The notes beneath the pieces were generated by a model. The model did not search any database. It worked only from the letters and a program-made list of their open reading frames with translations, and was not told the DNA's origin. This document shows positions 16,694 through 25,053 of a DNA stretch of 64,000 nt, in pieces (position 1 is the first letter of the stretch; the number at the start of each line of letters is the position of its first letter). The stretch is from NCBI GenBank assembly GCA_964519145.1, contig CAZFHL010000001.1, positions 1 to 64,000 on the forward strand, in the 5' to 3' direction. Both the position numbers and the translations under genes were made by a program. This DNA is from CAZFHL01 sp964519145. Lineage in GTDB: Bacteria > Patescibacteriota > Minisyncoccia > Phycocordibacterales > WO2-35-19.

Positions 16694-17977
16694 ATGCAAT
16701 ACAAGATTAAGAAGATTATGGGCAGAGAAGTTTTAGATTCAAGAGGAAATCCAACAGTTGAAGTAGATTTGTGGTTAGCAAATGGTTTTGGTAGAGCTTC
16801 TGTGCCGAGTGGCGCTTCTACGGGGAGTCACGAGGCATGTGAATTAAGAGATGGAGATAAAAAAAGATATTTAGGGAAAGGTGTATTGAAAGCTGTAGAG
16901 AATGTGAATAAACTCATATTTTCAAAAATAAAGGGTAAAAATTTCGATCAAGAATCTTTAGATGATTTTTTAATCAAACTTGATGGTACAAAAAATAAAT
17001 CAAAATTAGGGGCAAATGCTATTTTGGCAGTTTCTATGGCTTTTGCAAAAGCTGTGGCAAATGAAGAAAAAATACCTTTATATAAATATTTTAAAAATAT
17101 AAGCAAATCCGGAGCTTTAGCATTGCCTACCCCTCTTATGAATATTTTAAATGGTGGGGCTCATGCAAAAGGTAGTACAGATGTTCAAGAATTTATGATT
17201 GTCCCTGTCGGAGCGAAGACTTTTAAAGAAGCTTTGAGGTGGGGAGCCGAAGTTTTTCATAGTTTAAAAAAAATATTATCTAACAAAGGTATGTCTACAA
17301 CAGTTGGAGATGAAGGTGGGTTTGCTCCAAAACTAGGTAGTAATGAAGATGCACTTTCTTTGGTTGTTGAAGCTATAAAAATGGCAGGATTTAAACCTGG
17401 TAAAGATATAAAGATTGCTCTCGATGTGGCTGCTACCGAATTTTATAAAGATGGTAAATATAATCTTGAAATAGAAGGCAAAAATTTGACAACAGATGAA
17501 ATTATAAATCTCTATGCAGATTGGATTAAAAAATATCCAATAATATCTATTGAAGATGGTTTGGCAGAAGATGATTGGGAAGGTTATAAAAAATTTACAT
17601 CAAAGTTTGGCAAGAAAATACAAATAGTGGGAGATGATTTGTTTGTGACAAATATAGAAAGACTTGATATGGGTATAAAAGAGAAAGCAGGAAATTCTAT
17701 ACTTATAAAATTAAATCAAATCGGTACTGTATCTGAAACAATTAAAGCTGTAAAAATGGCTCATAAAGCAGGTTTTAGTGCCATAATATCTCATAGATCA
17801 GGAGAAACTGAAGATTCTACAATCTCTGATTTGGCTGTTGGTCTTTCTTCTTTACAAATTAAAACTGGATCGATTTCAAGAAGCGATAGAATTGCAAAAT
17901 ATAATCAATTGTTGAGAATAGAAGAAGAACTTGGCTCAAAAGCTGTTTATAAAGGATTAGGAGCATTTAATATTTAA
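16694..17977 (+). CDS. eno: Enolase
   Basis: 427 residues from ATG 16694; the in-frame TTG at 16682 adds only four residues. Interconverts 2-phosphoglycerate and phosphoenolpyruvate. Motifs: [25 protein letters not shown] loop, GDEGGFAP, metal ligands in [20 protein letters not shown] and VGDDLFVTN, and the signature LIKLNQIGT with SHRSGETED. Full length. gpmA follows 29 bp downstream, forming a glycolytic pair. Confidence 0.97.
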   Translation: MQYKIKKIMGREVLDSRGNPTVEVDLWLANGFGRASVPSGASTGSHEACELRDGDKKRYLGKGVLKAVENVNKLIFSKIKGKNFDQESLDDFLIKLDGTKNKSKLGANAILAVSMAFAKAVANEEKIPLYKYFKNISKSGALALPTPLMNILNGGAHAKGSTDVQEFMIVPVGAKTFKEALRWGAEVFHSLKKILSNKGMSTTVGDEGGFAPKLGSNEDALSLVVEAIKMAGFKPGKDIKIALDVAATEFYKDGKYNLEIEGKNLTTDEIINLYADWIKKYPIISIEDGLAEDDWEGYKKFTSKFGKKIQIVGDDLFVTNIERLDMGIKEKAGNSILIKLNQIGTVSETIKAVKMAHKAGFSAIISHRSGETEDSTISDLAVGLSSLQIKTGSISRSDRIAKYNQLLRIEEELGSKAVYKGLGAFNI

Positions 17978-18006
17978 TTTAATTAAGATTTAAAAATATA
18001 AAAAAT

Positions 18007-18624
18007 ATGATGGGAAAATTATTTTTAGTTAGACATGGAGAATCTGAATATAATAAATTAGGACTTTGGACAGGTCATACTGATGTCTCTTTGGCAGAAG
18101 CTGGATATGAAGAAGCTAGAAAAGCTGGAGAGGTTTTAAAAAATGAAAAAATAGATGTGGCTTATGTATCAGATTTAAAAAGAACTAAAGAAACTTTTGA
18201 TGAAATTAAAAAAGTTTGTGGAAAGGATGATTTAGTTTGCCAAGCTGTTGCTTCATTGAAAGAAAGAGATTATGGTATCCATACTGGTAAAAATAAATGG
18301 CAAGTAAAAGAAGATATTGGAGAAGAAGAATTTCAAAGAATACGAAGAGGTTGGGATGTAAAAATAGAAGGAGGAGAAACACTTAAAGATGTTCATGATA
18401 GGGTGGTTCCGTACTATAAAGAAGCTATACTCAAAGATCTACAAGAAGGCAAAAATGTTTTGGTGGTTTCTCATGGAAATACTTTAAGAGCTTTAATAAA
18501 ATATCTTGAAAATATAGATGATGCAAAAATATGTGATGTAGAAATGGCTACAGGAGAAGTGCATTGTTGCACAATAGATGAAAATGGCAAGTCTACTTGC
18601 AGAGAAATACTTAAATCAATTTGA
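18007..18624 (+). CDS. gpmA: 2,3-bisphosphoglycerate-dependent phosphoglycerate mutase
   Basis: 205 residues, shorter than the usual ~230-250. Phosphohistidine loop LVRHGESEYN, LGLWTGHTDVSL, acid residue in ERDYGIHTG, second His in VVSHGNTLRALI. Converts 3- to 2-phosphoglycerate, feeding enolase directly upstream. ATG 18007 and 18010 are both possible starts; no SD. Confidence 0.9.
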   Translation: MMGKLFLVRHGESEYNKLGLWTGHTDVSLAEAGYEEARKAGEVLKNEKIDVAYVSDLKRTKETFDEIKKVCGKDDLVCQAVASLKERDYGIHTGKNKWQVKEDIGEEEFQRIRRGWDVKIEGGETLKDVHDRVVPYYKEAILKDLQEGKNVLVVSHGNTLRALIKYLENIDDAKICDVEMATGEVHCCTIDENGKSTCREILKSI

Positions 18625-18641
18625 TTATCCACTATTTGCCA

Positions 18642-18674
18642 TTGATATTATTTTTATGTAGTGTATAATACACT
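18642..18674 (+). promoter_or_regulatory. Promoter with NrtR-like palindrome
   Basis: TTGATA (18642-18647) and TATAAT (18664-18669), spacer 16. The -10 is embedded in a perfect 15-bp palindrome AGTGTAT-A-ATACACT (18660-18674). The same AGTGTAT/ATACACT half-sites occur in both palindromes of the nrtR/prs intergenic region near 39.8 kb. Confidence 0.65.
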
Positions 18675-18713
18675 GTGGAGTAGTTCAAATTTTACTAAAG
18701 AAAAGGAGTTAGA

Positions 18714-19373
18714 ATGAAAGAAAATCTCGCGATTATCCTTTTTGGTCCTAATGGATGCGGAAAGGATACTCAGGCAAAGTTGCTTGAGGATCTCGGTTTT
18801 GTCCATATCAGTACAGGGCAAATTTGCAGGGAATCAAGAGATCCTCAAATACTCGAAACCATAGCAAAAGGTAAGCGTATTGATGATAGTAAAATGTTAA
18901 ATTTACTAATCGAACATGAGAGCTTCAACGCCTCTCGTGTCATCATCAATGGGTTTCCTAGGACCAGGTTGCAAGTTGGTATGTTGCACAAGGCTCTCAA
19001 GAGTAGAGAGATCTTATTTCTCCATCTCAAGACCACAAGAGAGATTGCAGAAATAAGAATTTCTAATAGGTTTAATGATAGTCAAAAATCTGGCAAAGTC
19101 AGGCCAGATGATGGTTTTTCAATTGCTAGAGAAAGATTGGACGACTATTTTAGAGATGAAAGCTTGATCTGTAGAAAAGCTAGAGAGCTTTGGCATTTTG
19201 CTACTGTTCCTAATGATGGCAAGATCAATGATGTCTTTGGTTTGATCAAAAATGCTTTGACTCATCATTTTAATTTAGACCTGAATCATCATCATGATAT
19301 GAGTATATTTGAAACAGGCTTTGCGCTCACTCATTTGGCTCGTGTTCGTGATCCAATAAGTATTTTTCATTAA
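18714..19373 (+). CDS. Adenylate-kinase-like nucleoside monophosphate kinase
   Basis: 219 residues, SD AAAAGGAG. P-loop GPNGCGKDTQAK, then HISTGQICRE and INGFPRTRLQ of the NMP-binding region, and a short LID-like part (NRFNDSQKSGKVRPDD) without zinc cysteines. Catalyses phosphate transfer between nucleotides; AMP is the likely acceptor. The C-terminus is His-rich (HHFNLDLNHHHD). The NrtR-like operator on its promoter suggests a role tied to NAD metabolism, which is inference. Own terminator. Confidence 0.8.
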   Translation: MKENLAIILFGPNGCGKDTQAKLLEDLGFVHISTGQICRESRDPQILETIAKGKRIDDSKMLNLLIEHESFNASRVIINGFPRTRLQVGMLHKALKSREILFLHLKTTREIAEIRISNRFNDSQKSGKVRPDDGFSIARERLDDYFRDESLICRKARELWHFATVPNDGKINDVFGLIKNALTHHFNLDLNHHHDMSIFETGFALTHLARVRDPISIFH

Positions 19374-19406
19374 CTTTTTCGTTTATTGATATTTTAGTTT
19401 GATTTT

Positions 19407-19433
19407 AAAGCCTCGTCTTGCACGAGGCTTTTT
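19407..19433 (+). terminator. Rho-independent terminator
   Basis: AAAGCCTCGT/ACGAGGCTTT hairpin followed by T-run. Confidence 0.88.
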
Positions 19434-19441
19434 CTATTGTT

Positions 19442-19531
19442 ATTTTAGTATATGATGTAGCTCAGAGTTTAATTCAGGATTATGGTTTGCCAGAAAAGTT
19501 ATTAGGAATTCAATTTCCAGAGAATAAATAA
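19442..19531 (+). pseudogene. Possible C-terminal gene remnant
   Basis: Thirty open codons ending QDYGLPEKLLGIQFPENK then stop, with no start codon or SD. Reads like the end of a protein, family unknown. Low certainty. Confidence 0.25.
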
Positions 19532-19603
19532 GAGGTGTTAGAAAATAAAAATAGTTTCGGGTGGCTTAATTCCAGGAATCTTTTATGTTAATATTTAAAT
19601 AAT

Positions 19604-21265
19604 ATGGCTTATTTGCTATTTTCTGGTAGACATTTACTTAACACTGAATTTCAACGAAAATATTTGTTGGATATTTTACAATTGCCAATTGGTAAAATGA
19701 AAACTTTAAATAAATTTGCTGGTAATGGTGATGATAAAATTGATCATATAATTTTTGCTGTAACATCAGCCAATCAAGAAAATTCTAGGTATAATCCTGT
19801 ACCATTTTATCTTCGGGCATTAGGTCTTGATAGATTTTCAAAAGAATATCGTGATTTATTAAATATAAAATTCGATATATTACCAATACCACATTTTAAT
19901 ACAGCTCAAAATTTTCCGGAATTACTATTGAAAGAGATTTCTGAAAAAACAGAAGGACGCTTGATGTTAAATAATAAAAATTCAATAGTACTATGTTCTA
20001 CTCCTAGTTTGGTGGATATGTTTAAGGATCTAGATTTTGCAATTTTAACGTCTGAATATGATTTTGAAAGTAAAGTTGTTGTTGAGAAAATACCAATAGA
20101 TTATATAAAATTATTGACTGAAATTGAAAATGGTTGGGAAAATGATGAAGAAATAAAGAATGGACTATCAAAAACCTCCATTAGTTTGTGGCAAGACTTT
20201 CCTCAAATACCAAAAAAAATTTTAAGATTATGGAAAGACCCATTATTAAATGAAAAGGGAAGTATAACTGAAAATAGGGATTACTCTACTTACTCCATTG
20301 GTATGGGACATAAAATTTTGCTCGAATCTAAATATAATGATATAAAAAATTTTATTGTTCCAGGGAAAATTGTAGATGAAGGTTGTGCTGATGGGGCATT
20401 AATGACTTTTCTTGCCAAGGATTTTCCAGATTCAGACATAATAGGAATAGAGATAACATCTGAGTTTATAGCGCGCTTTCTTGAGCGTCAAAGATTGCGA
20501 GAATTTGGGGATACTTTTGTTTTTATCCATCAGAGAAATTTGATGGATAAGATATTTGAAGATAACTCAATTGACACAACAATATGTAATTCTACTACTC
20601 ATGAAATATGGTCTTATGGTGAAGGTCGGAATTCTTTAGATAAATATTTGAGCATGAAATTTGCTCAACTTAGGAAAAATGGTCATATAATAATCCGTGA
20701 TGTTGTTGGTCCTGAAAATAAAGATCAAGAAATTTATGTTGAATTAAATGATCGTGACGGATCAAATGATGATGTTATGAAAGAATGTAGTGATAGGGAA
20801 GAATTGCGCGATCATTTAGAAAATATCTCTACTTATTCAAAATTTTTGCGATTTGCTGATGATTATTTAAAAGATATGAGAAATAAAGGTCAAAGAAATG
20901 ATGAAACCAAAATAAAATTTAGGGAAGAAATAGTAAATAACAAAAAATATATAATCACTAGTTTAAAAAATGCATCTGAATTTATGACTAAAAAAGATTA
21001 TACCAATAATTGGCAAAGTGAACTGAACGAAGAATTTGCTTTCTGGAGTTTTAGCGAATGGAAAGAAGGTCTGAGTAGAGCAGGTTTTAAGGTGATAGAA
21101 AATCCAAATATACCAGATGAATCATCAAGATCTTTTACAATACCATGGGTTATAGAAAATAGATTTAAAGGTAAGGTAAAATTGTTTAATAAAAATGAAA
21201 TGGGTGATTTGATTGAAATACCATATCCAGTCACCAATATGGTTTTAGTTGGCCAAAAATTGTAA
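19604..21265 (+). CDS. Two-domain protein: nucleotidylyltransferase-like plus SAM methyltransferase
   Basis: 553 residues. The N-terminal ~190 residues carry FSGRHLLNTEFQRKYL and VTSANQENSRYNPVPF, resembling the GRFQPFH and SxTxxNPF-type motifs of NMN adenylyltransferase-like domains. The middle is a class I methyltransferase domain, with motif I as IVDEGCADGALMTF and acid IGIEITSEF. A charged C-terminal region follows. I recall similar two-domain proteins in actinobacteria, without known function. No SD. The neighbouring kinase has an NrtR-like operator, so an NAD or nucleotide link is possible. Confidence 0.65.
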   Translation: MAYLLFSGRHLLNTEFQRKYLLDILQLPIGKMKTLNKFAGNGDDKIDHIIFAVTSANQENSRYNPVPFYLRALGLDRFSKEYRDLLNIKFDILPIPHFNTAQNFPELLLKEISEKTEGRLMLNNKNSIVLCSTPSLVDMFKDLDFAILTSEYDFESKVVVEKIPIDYIKLLTEIENGWENDEEIKNGLSKTSISLWQDFPQIPKKILRLWKDPLLNEKGSITENRDYSTYSIGMGHKILLESKYNDIKNFIVPGKIVDEGCADGALMTFLAKDFPDSDIIGIEITSEFIARFLERQRLREFGDTFVFIHQRNLMDKIFEDNSIDTTICNSTTHEIWSYGEGRNSLDKYLSMKFAQLRKNGHIIIRDVVGPENKDQEIYVELNDRDGSNDDVMKECSDREELRDHLENISTYSKFLRFADDYLKDMRNKGQRNDETKIKFREEIVNNKKYIITSLKNASEFMTKKDYTNNWQSELNEEFAFWSFSEWKEGLSRAGFKVIENPNIPDESSRSFTIPWVIENRFKGKVKLFNKNEMGDLIEIPYPVTNMVLVGQKL

Positions 21266-21373
21266 TAATAATTAATAAATCTATTACATAATATTTTCTT
21301 AACTATCGATATTGTTTGATGTGGATATTTTTTATCAATTACTATTTATTTAAAAATTGTGCTATTATGGATA

Positions 21374-21399
21374 CAAGCGATTTGTTTGGTCGCTTTTGT
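21374..21399 (+). terminator. Rho-independent terminator
   Basis: ACAAGCGA/TCGCTTTTGT hairpin with T-rich tail. Confidence 0.75.
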
Positions 21400-21464
21400 T
21401 TTTCAATATAATCGATAAAGCTATTGAATAATCTTAATTTTAAAATAATTTAAATAAAATATTT

Positions 21465-22505
21465 ATGACAAATAAAAATACAAAAATAGTTTGTACAATA
21501 GGACCTGTCACAAAAAGTGAAGAAATGTTATCAAAATTGCTTCAGTCTGGGATGAATATTGCCAGATTAAATTTTTCACATGGTGATTTTGAAGAACATC
21601 AAATAAGTGTAGATAATTTAAGAAAAGCTGTTTCTAACACTGGTATAAATGGTTTTATCTTGCAAGATCTTTCTGGTCCAAAAATAAGATTAGGAAAATT
21701 TGAAACAGAGAGGGTTAATTTGGTTGCTGGAAATACTATTACTATAACCACGGAAGATATTGTTGGAAATACAGAAAAGGTTTCAATTAACTATCCAAAT
21801 TTTCCTAAAGAAGTAAAAATAGGAGATAGTATAATGGTTGATGATGGTAAAAAAAGATTTGAAGTCTTAGAAATAAAAGGCGAGGAAGTTGTTTGTAAAA
21901 TAATAGTAGGTGGAGACACAAAAGGTAGGAGAGGAGTAAATTTGCCAGATTCCGATTTATCTGTGAGCGCTCTTACAGAAAAAGATAGAAAAGATCTAGA
22001 ATTTGGTGTTGCAAATAAAGTAGATTTTATGGCGCTTTCTTTTGTTCGCAACCCGGAAGACATAGATGAATTAAGAAATATTTTAAAGGAGAAAAATTTT
22101 GAGACAAAAATAATTGCAAAAATAGAAACACCTCAAGCCATTAAAAACATTGATGCAATTATTGAAAAAGTAGACGGTATCATGATAGCAAGAGGGGATT
22201 TGGCTATTGAGGTACCTTTTGAAAAAGTGCCTATGTATCAAAAAGAAATAATAGAAAAATGTAATAATAAAGGTAAATTTGTAATAGTGGCAACACAAAT
22301 GCTTGAATCTATGATTCATTCTCCTGTAGCAACAAGAGCAGAAGTTTCTGATGTTGCAAACGCTATATTGGACGGTACAAATGCGATAATGCTCTCAGAA
22401 GAAACCACTTTAGGAGAATACCCAATTCATGCTGTAGAAGTTATGACAAAAATTGCAGAAGAGGTAGAAAATAATTATCCAGATAAATTTAAAAAGAGAA
22501 AATAG
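21465..22505 (+). CDS. pyk: Pyruvate kinase, lacking the C-terminal domain
   Basis: 346 residues against about 470 for typical enzymes. Converts phosphoenolpyruvate and ADP to pyruvate and ATP. Intact catalytic barrel and B domain: [19 protein letters not shown], catalytic Lys in [21 protein letters not shown], and [10 protein letters not shown] with [11 protein letters not shown]. The frame ends soon after [12 protein letters not shown], so the regulatory C-terminal domain is absent. This looks natural, since the end is clean. No SD. Confidence 0.95.
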   Translation: MTNKNTKIVCTIGPVTKSEEMLSKLLQSGMNIARLNFSHGDFEEHQISVDNLRKAVSNTGINGFILQDLSGPKIRLGKFETERVNLVAGNTITITTEDIVGNTEKVSINYPNFPKEVKIGDSIMVDDGKKRFEVLEIKGEEVVCKIIVGGDTKGRRGVNLPDSDLSVSALTEKDRKDLEFGVANKVDFMALSFVRNPEDIDELRNILKEKNFETKIIAKIETPQAIKNIDAIIEKVDGIMIARGDLAIEVPFEKVPMYQKEIIEKCNNKGKFVIVATQMLESMIHSPVATRAEVSDVANAILDGTNAIMLSEETTLGEYPIHAVEVMTKIAEEVENNYPDKFKKRK

Positions 22506-22565
22506 ACTGTGGTTTTTAATAAGTCCATTGACTAAAACTATTTAATTTGTTAGCTTATATATCAT

Positions 22566-22991
22566 ATGTTAAAAATAAGACTTCAAAGAGTTGGAAGAGT
22601 TCATCAGCCTATATTTAGGCTAGTTTTGACTGATTCTAAAAATTCACCTAAAAGTGGAAATTTCAGAGAAATACTTGGTAATTTTGATGTGAGAAGACCA
22701 GAAAAAGCTCAATTTAATATTGAAAAAATAAAATTTTGGATATCAAATGGAGCAAAGCCTTCTGATACAGTGTTTAATTTGCTTATAGATAAAAAAATTA
22801 TAGAAGGTAAAAAGATTAATAATTTACCAAAAAAGAGTCCTATAATAAGTGAAGAAATGAAAGCTAAAATGGCAGAAGATGTAAAAGCTAAAGAAGAATT
22901 ACAGGATATAAAGGTGGGGGCAGACACTCCAATAGAGACTGAATCAAAAGAAGAGCCATCAAATGAAAACACTGCTGTTATCACAGAATAA
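22566..22991 (+). CDS. rpsP: 30S ribosomal protein bS16
   Basis: 141 residues. The first ~80 are bS16 (KIRLQRVGRVHQPIFRLVLTD, KSGNFREILGNFD, WISNGAKPSDTV). The remaining ~60 form an acidic, low-complexity tail that most bS16 lack. First of an rpsP-khpA-trmD cluster, as in many bacteria. Confidence 0.95.
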   Translation: MLKIRLQRVGRVHQPIFRLVLTDSKNSPKSGNFREILGNFDVRRPEKAQFNIEKIKFWISNGAKPSDTVFNLLIDKKIIEGKKINNLPKKSPIISEEMKAKMAEDVKAKEELQDIKVGADTPIETESKEEPSNENTAVITE

Positions 22992-23116
22992 ACTATCACT
23001 CAATAATATTTGTCCATCTGCTATTTATTAAAAGTAATACACACTGTTTTGCATATATTTGTTATTTGTAATATAATTGAAGAGGCTAGAGATTATTAAT
23101 TATTTTTAAAACCGAA

Positions 23117-23425
23117 ATGGAAAACGATATACAATTTTTAGATTTTGTTGTTAAGGGTTTGGTAGATCATCCTGAGTCTGTAAAAATAAACAGAACAGTT
23201 GATGAAATGGGAGTATTATTAACATTAGATGTACACCCAGAAGATATGGGTAAAATAATCGGAAGATCTGGAAATACGGCAAAAGCTATAAGAATATTAC
23301 TCAGAGTTGTTGGTATGAAAAACAATGCTAGAGTAAATCTAAAAATAAATGAGCCGGTTGGAGGAAAGAGAAGTGAATCATCTCTAAAATCAGTAGATGA
23401 TGTGATGGATGATTTGAAACTTTAA
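23117..23425 (+). CDS. khpA: KH-domain RNA-binding protein KhpA
   Basis: 102 residues. A single KH domain with the GxxG loop in IIGRSGNTAKAIR; N-terminal LDFVVKGLVDHPE matches the YlqC/KhpA family. Longer than usual (about 76-80) by a Ser/Lys-rich tail. Between rpsP and trmD, its standard place. Confidence 0.92.
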   Translation: MENDIQFLDFVVKGLVDHPESVKINRTVDEMGVLLTLDVHPEDMGKIIGRSGNTAKAIRILLRVVGMKNNARVNLKINEPVGGKRSESSLKSVDDVMDDLKL

Positions 23426-23437
23426 TTTAAAACTTAA

Positions 23438-23478
23438 AAAAACAAAACCACCTCATTTTCGAGGTGGTTTTGTTTTTT
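23438..23478 (+). terminator. Rho-independent terminator
   Basis: AACAAAACCACCTC/GAGGTGGTTTTGTT hairpin with T-run. Confidence 0.88.
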
Positions 23479-23497
23479 GTAAAAATATGGTATTTTA

Positions 23498-23625
23498 GCT
23501 TCAAAAGTCCTAGAACATAAAACCTTTTTGGGGCCTAGCGAGTTTGACGAGACGAGCTCGAGGAATTTTTTAGCAAAAAAATATCCGTGGTCCAAAAAGG
23601 TTTTATCGAGAAAGACTTTTGAAGC
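23498..23625 (-). repeat. Palindromic element, copy B
   Basis: Arms GCTTCAAAAGTC/GACTTTTGAAGC and CCTTTTTGG-type inner arms. The minus-strand core has the hairpin GGATATTTTTTTGC...AAAATTCC, then CTCGAGCTCG and CTCGCTAGGC. Sits in the khpA-trmD gap. Confidence 0.85.
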
Positions 23626-23644
23626 AGTTTATATATAATATTTT

Positions 23645-24367
23645 ATGAACTTCCATATAATTACACTTTTTAAAGAAAGCTTCAGCTCATACTTAAGTGA
23701 GTCTATTTTAGGTAGAGCTATTAAAAATAAAATTATAAAAATACATTTTTATAATCCTAGAGATTTTGCAAATAATAAATTTAAACACATAGATCAAAGG
23801 CCTTATGGGGGTGGTCCTGGTATGGTTTTGCAAGCGGAACCCGTAGCTAAAGCTATTGAGAAAGCTATAAAAATAATAAAAATTAAAAATCAAAAACTGG
23901 AAATTAAATCTAAAATTGAAAATTCAAAAATTAAATTTAAAAGTAAAAAAGGGGATAATAAATTTAAAATCAAAATCATATTTTTTTCGCCCAGTGGAAA
24001 GAGGTTTGATACAAGCTATGCTAAAAAATTGTCTAAAAATTATAATGATATTGTTTTAATTTGTGGTAGATACGAAGGTATTGACGCAAGGATTAAAAAG
24101 ATTTTTAAAATGGACGAAGTTTCAATAGGAGATTTTGTATTAACAGGAGGTGAAATACCAGCTATGGTTTTGATTGATTGTATAGGAAGACAAATAAAGG
24201 GTTTTTTAGGAAATTTTGATTCAAGAGAAGAAGAGAGGATTTCTAGCTCAGATGTTTATACAAGACCAGAAGTTTTGGAATTTAATGCTAAAAAATATAG
24301 AGTGCCAAAAATTTTATTGTCTGGTAACCATAAAAAGATAGATGAATGGAAAGAAAAAAGTAAATAA
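23645..24367 (+). CDS. trmD: tRNA (guanine-N1)-methyltransferase
   Basis: 240 residues. Methylates G37 of tRNAs using SAM through a trefoil-knot SPOUT fold. Motifs: FHIITLFKESF, DQRPYGGGPGMVLQAEP, LICGRYEGIDARI and DFVLTGGEIPAM. The linker at about residues 75-112 is expanded with a Lys/Ile/Asn repeat (KIKNQKLEIKSKIENSK) encoded by an A-rich tract. This looks like an in-frame insertion of the AT-rich repeats common between genes of these genomes. Catalytic motifs are intact. Confidence 0.95.
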   Translation: MNFHIITLFKESFSSYLSESILGRAIKNKIIKIHFYNPRDFANNKFKHIDQRPYGGGPGMVLQAEPVAKAIEKAIKIIKIKNQKLEIKSKIENSKIKFKSKKGDNKFKIKIIFFSPSGKRFDTSYAKKLSKNYNDIVLICGRYEGIDARIKKIFKMDEVSIGDFVLTGGEIPAMVLIDCIGRQIKGFLGNFDSREEERISSSDVYTRPEVLEFNAKKYRVPKILLSGNHKKIDEWKEKSK

Positions 24368-24369
24368 AA

Positions 24370-24417
24370 TTAAGAAAGCAAAAAACCTGATCAAAGTCAG
24401 GTTTTTTGCTTTCTTAA
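24370..24417. terminator. Strong, near-symmetric terminator
   Basis: A 21-bp perfect stem beginning TTAAGAAAGC and ending GCTTTCTTAA around a six-base loop, with internal A and T tracts. Usable in both directions. Confidence 0.85.
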
Positions 24418-25053
24418 CCAACAAAAAGAATTTAGTCGTACTCTCTAAAATCTTTATTTAAATATTTGGTCAAGCCAAAGGAGAAATTCGTTAAAGATTT
24501 GTATCCTAGTGACCTTCTCTTTTGGTTTTACTCCTTTAAGTCGTAAGTACTACGACTGTTTAAAAAACAGTCTTTAAATAATGTATCATATTTTATTTTT
24601 TTTAAAAAAATATCAGTGGATAAGTTTTAATTAAATTGTAGGATTTATCCCCGCTTCGATGAATTAAAAAGTAGACTTTTATTCAAAAGTAATTAATGGA
24701 TTAAAAATACTTATCCACATTGTTTGGTTGACAATGTTGACATTTATAACCTAAGGGTTTATACTTGTATTTACTATTGAAAGATTGAGTTATGGCTTGT
24801 CAACCTAATAAGTGGATATTTGTTTCAAATATTTTAATTTAGGTCAATAGAAGACTGTTTAGAGCTCAAAATAGTCCCCAATTACAAGCAAATTTCTTAG
24901 TTTGACTTACAAAACAAATATCAGTTAAATATAAAAGTTTATAAAACCCAGTTTAAGTGGGTGTTATTTTGTTTGTAGTATTTTAAATAAGGAATAAAAG
25001 ATTATAGAGTCCGGTACCTTTTTATTTTAGTATTAAAAAATTATTAAAAAATT
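24418..25053. other. Long intergenic region before rpoB
   Basis: 636 bp without a gene. 24434-24557 can fold into a closed structure (AGTCGTA/TACGACT) with inner AAATCTTTA/TAAAGATTT and TTTGG/CCAAA hairpins. DnaA-box-like sites occur at 24615 (minus, TTATCCACT), 24645 (TTATCCCCG) and 24711 (TTATCCACA). A terminator-like ACCCA/TGGGT hairpin lies near 24948. The rpoB promoter should be in the last 100 bp but is not distinct. Confidence 0.5.

Noticed and set aside
24600..24730. Replication origin
   Set aside because: DnaA-like boxes are few, dnaA/dnaN are not adjacent, and no AT-rich unwinding repeat stands out above the generally AT-rich background.
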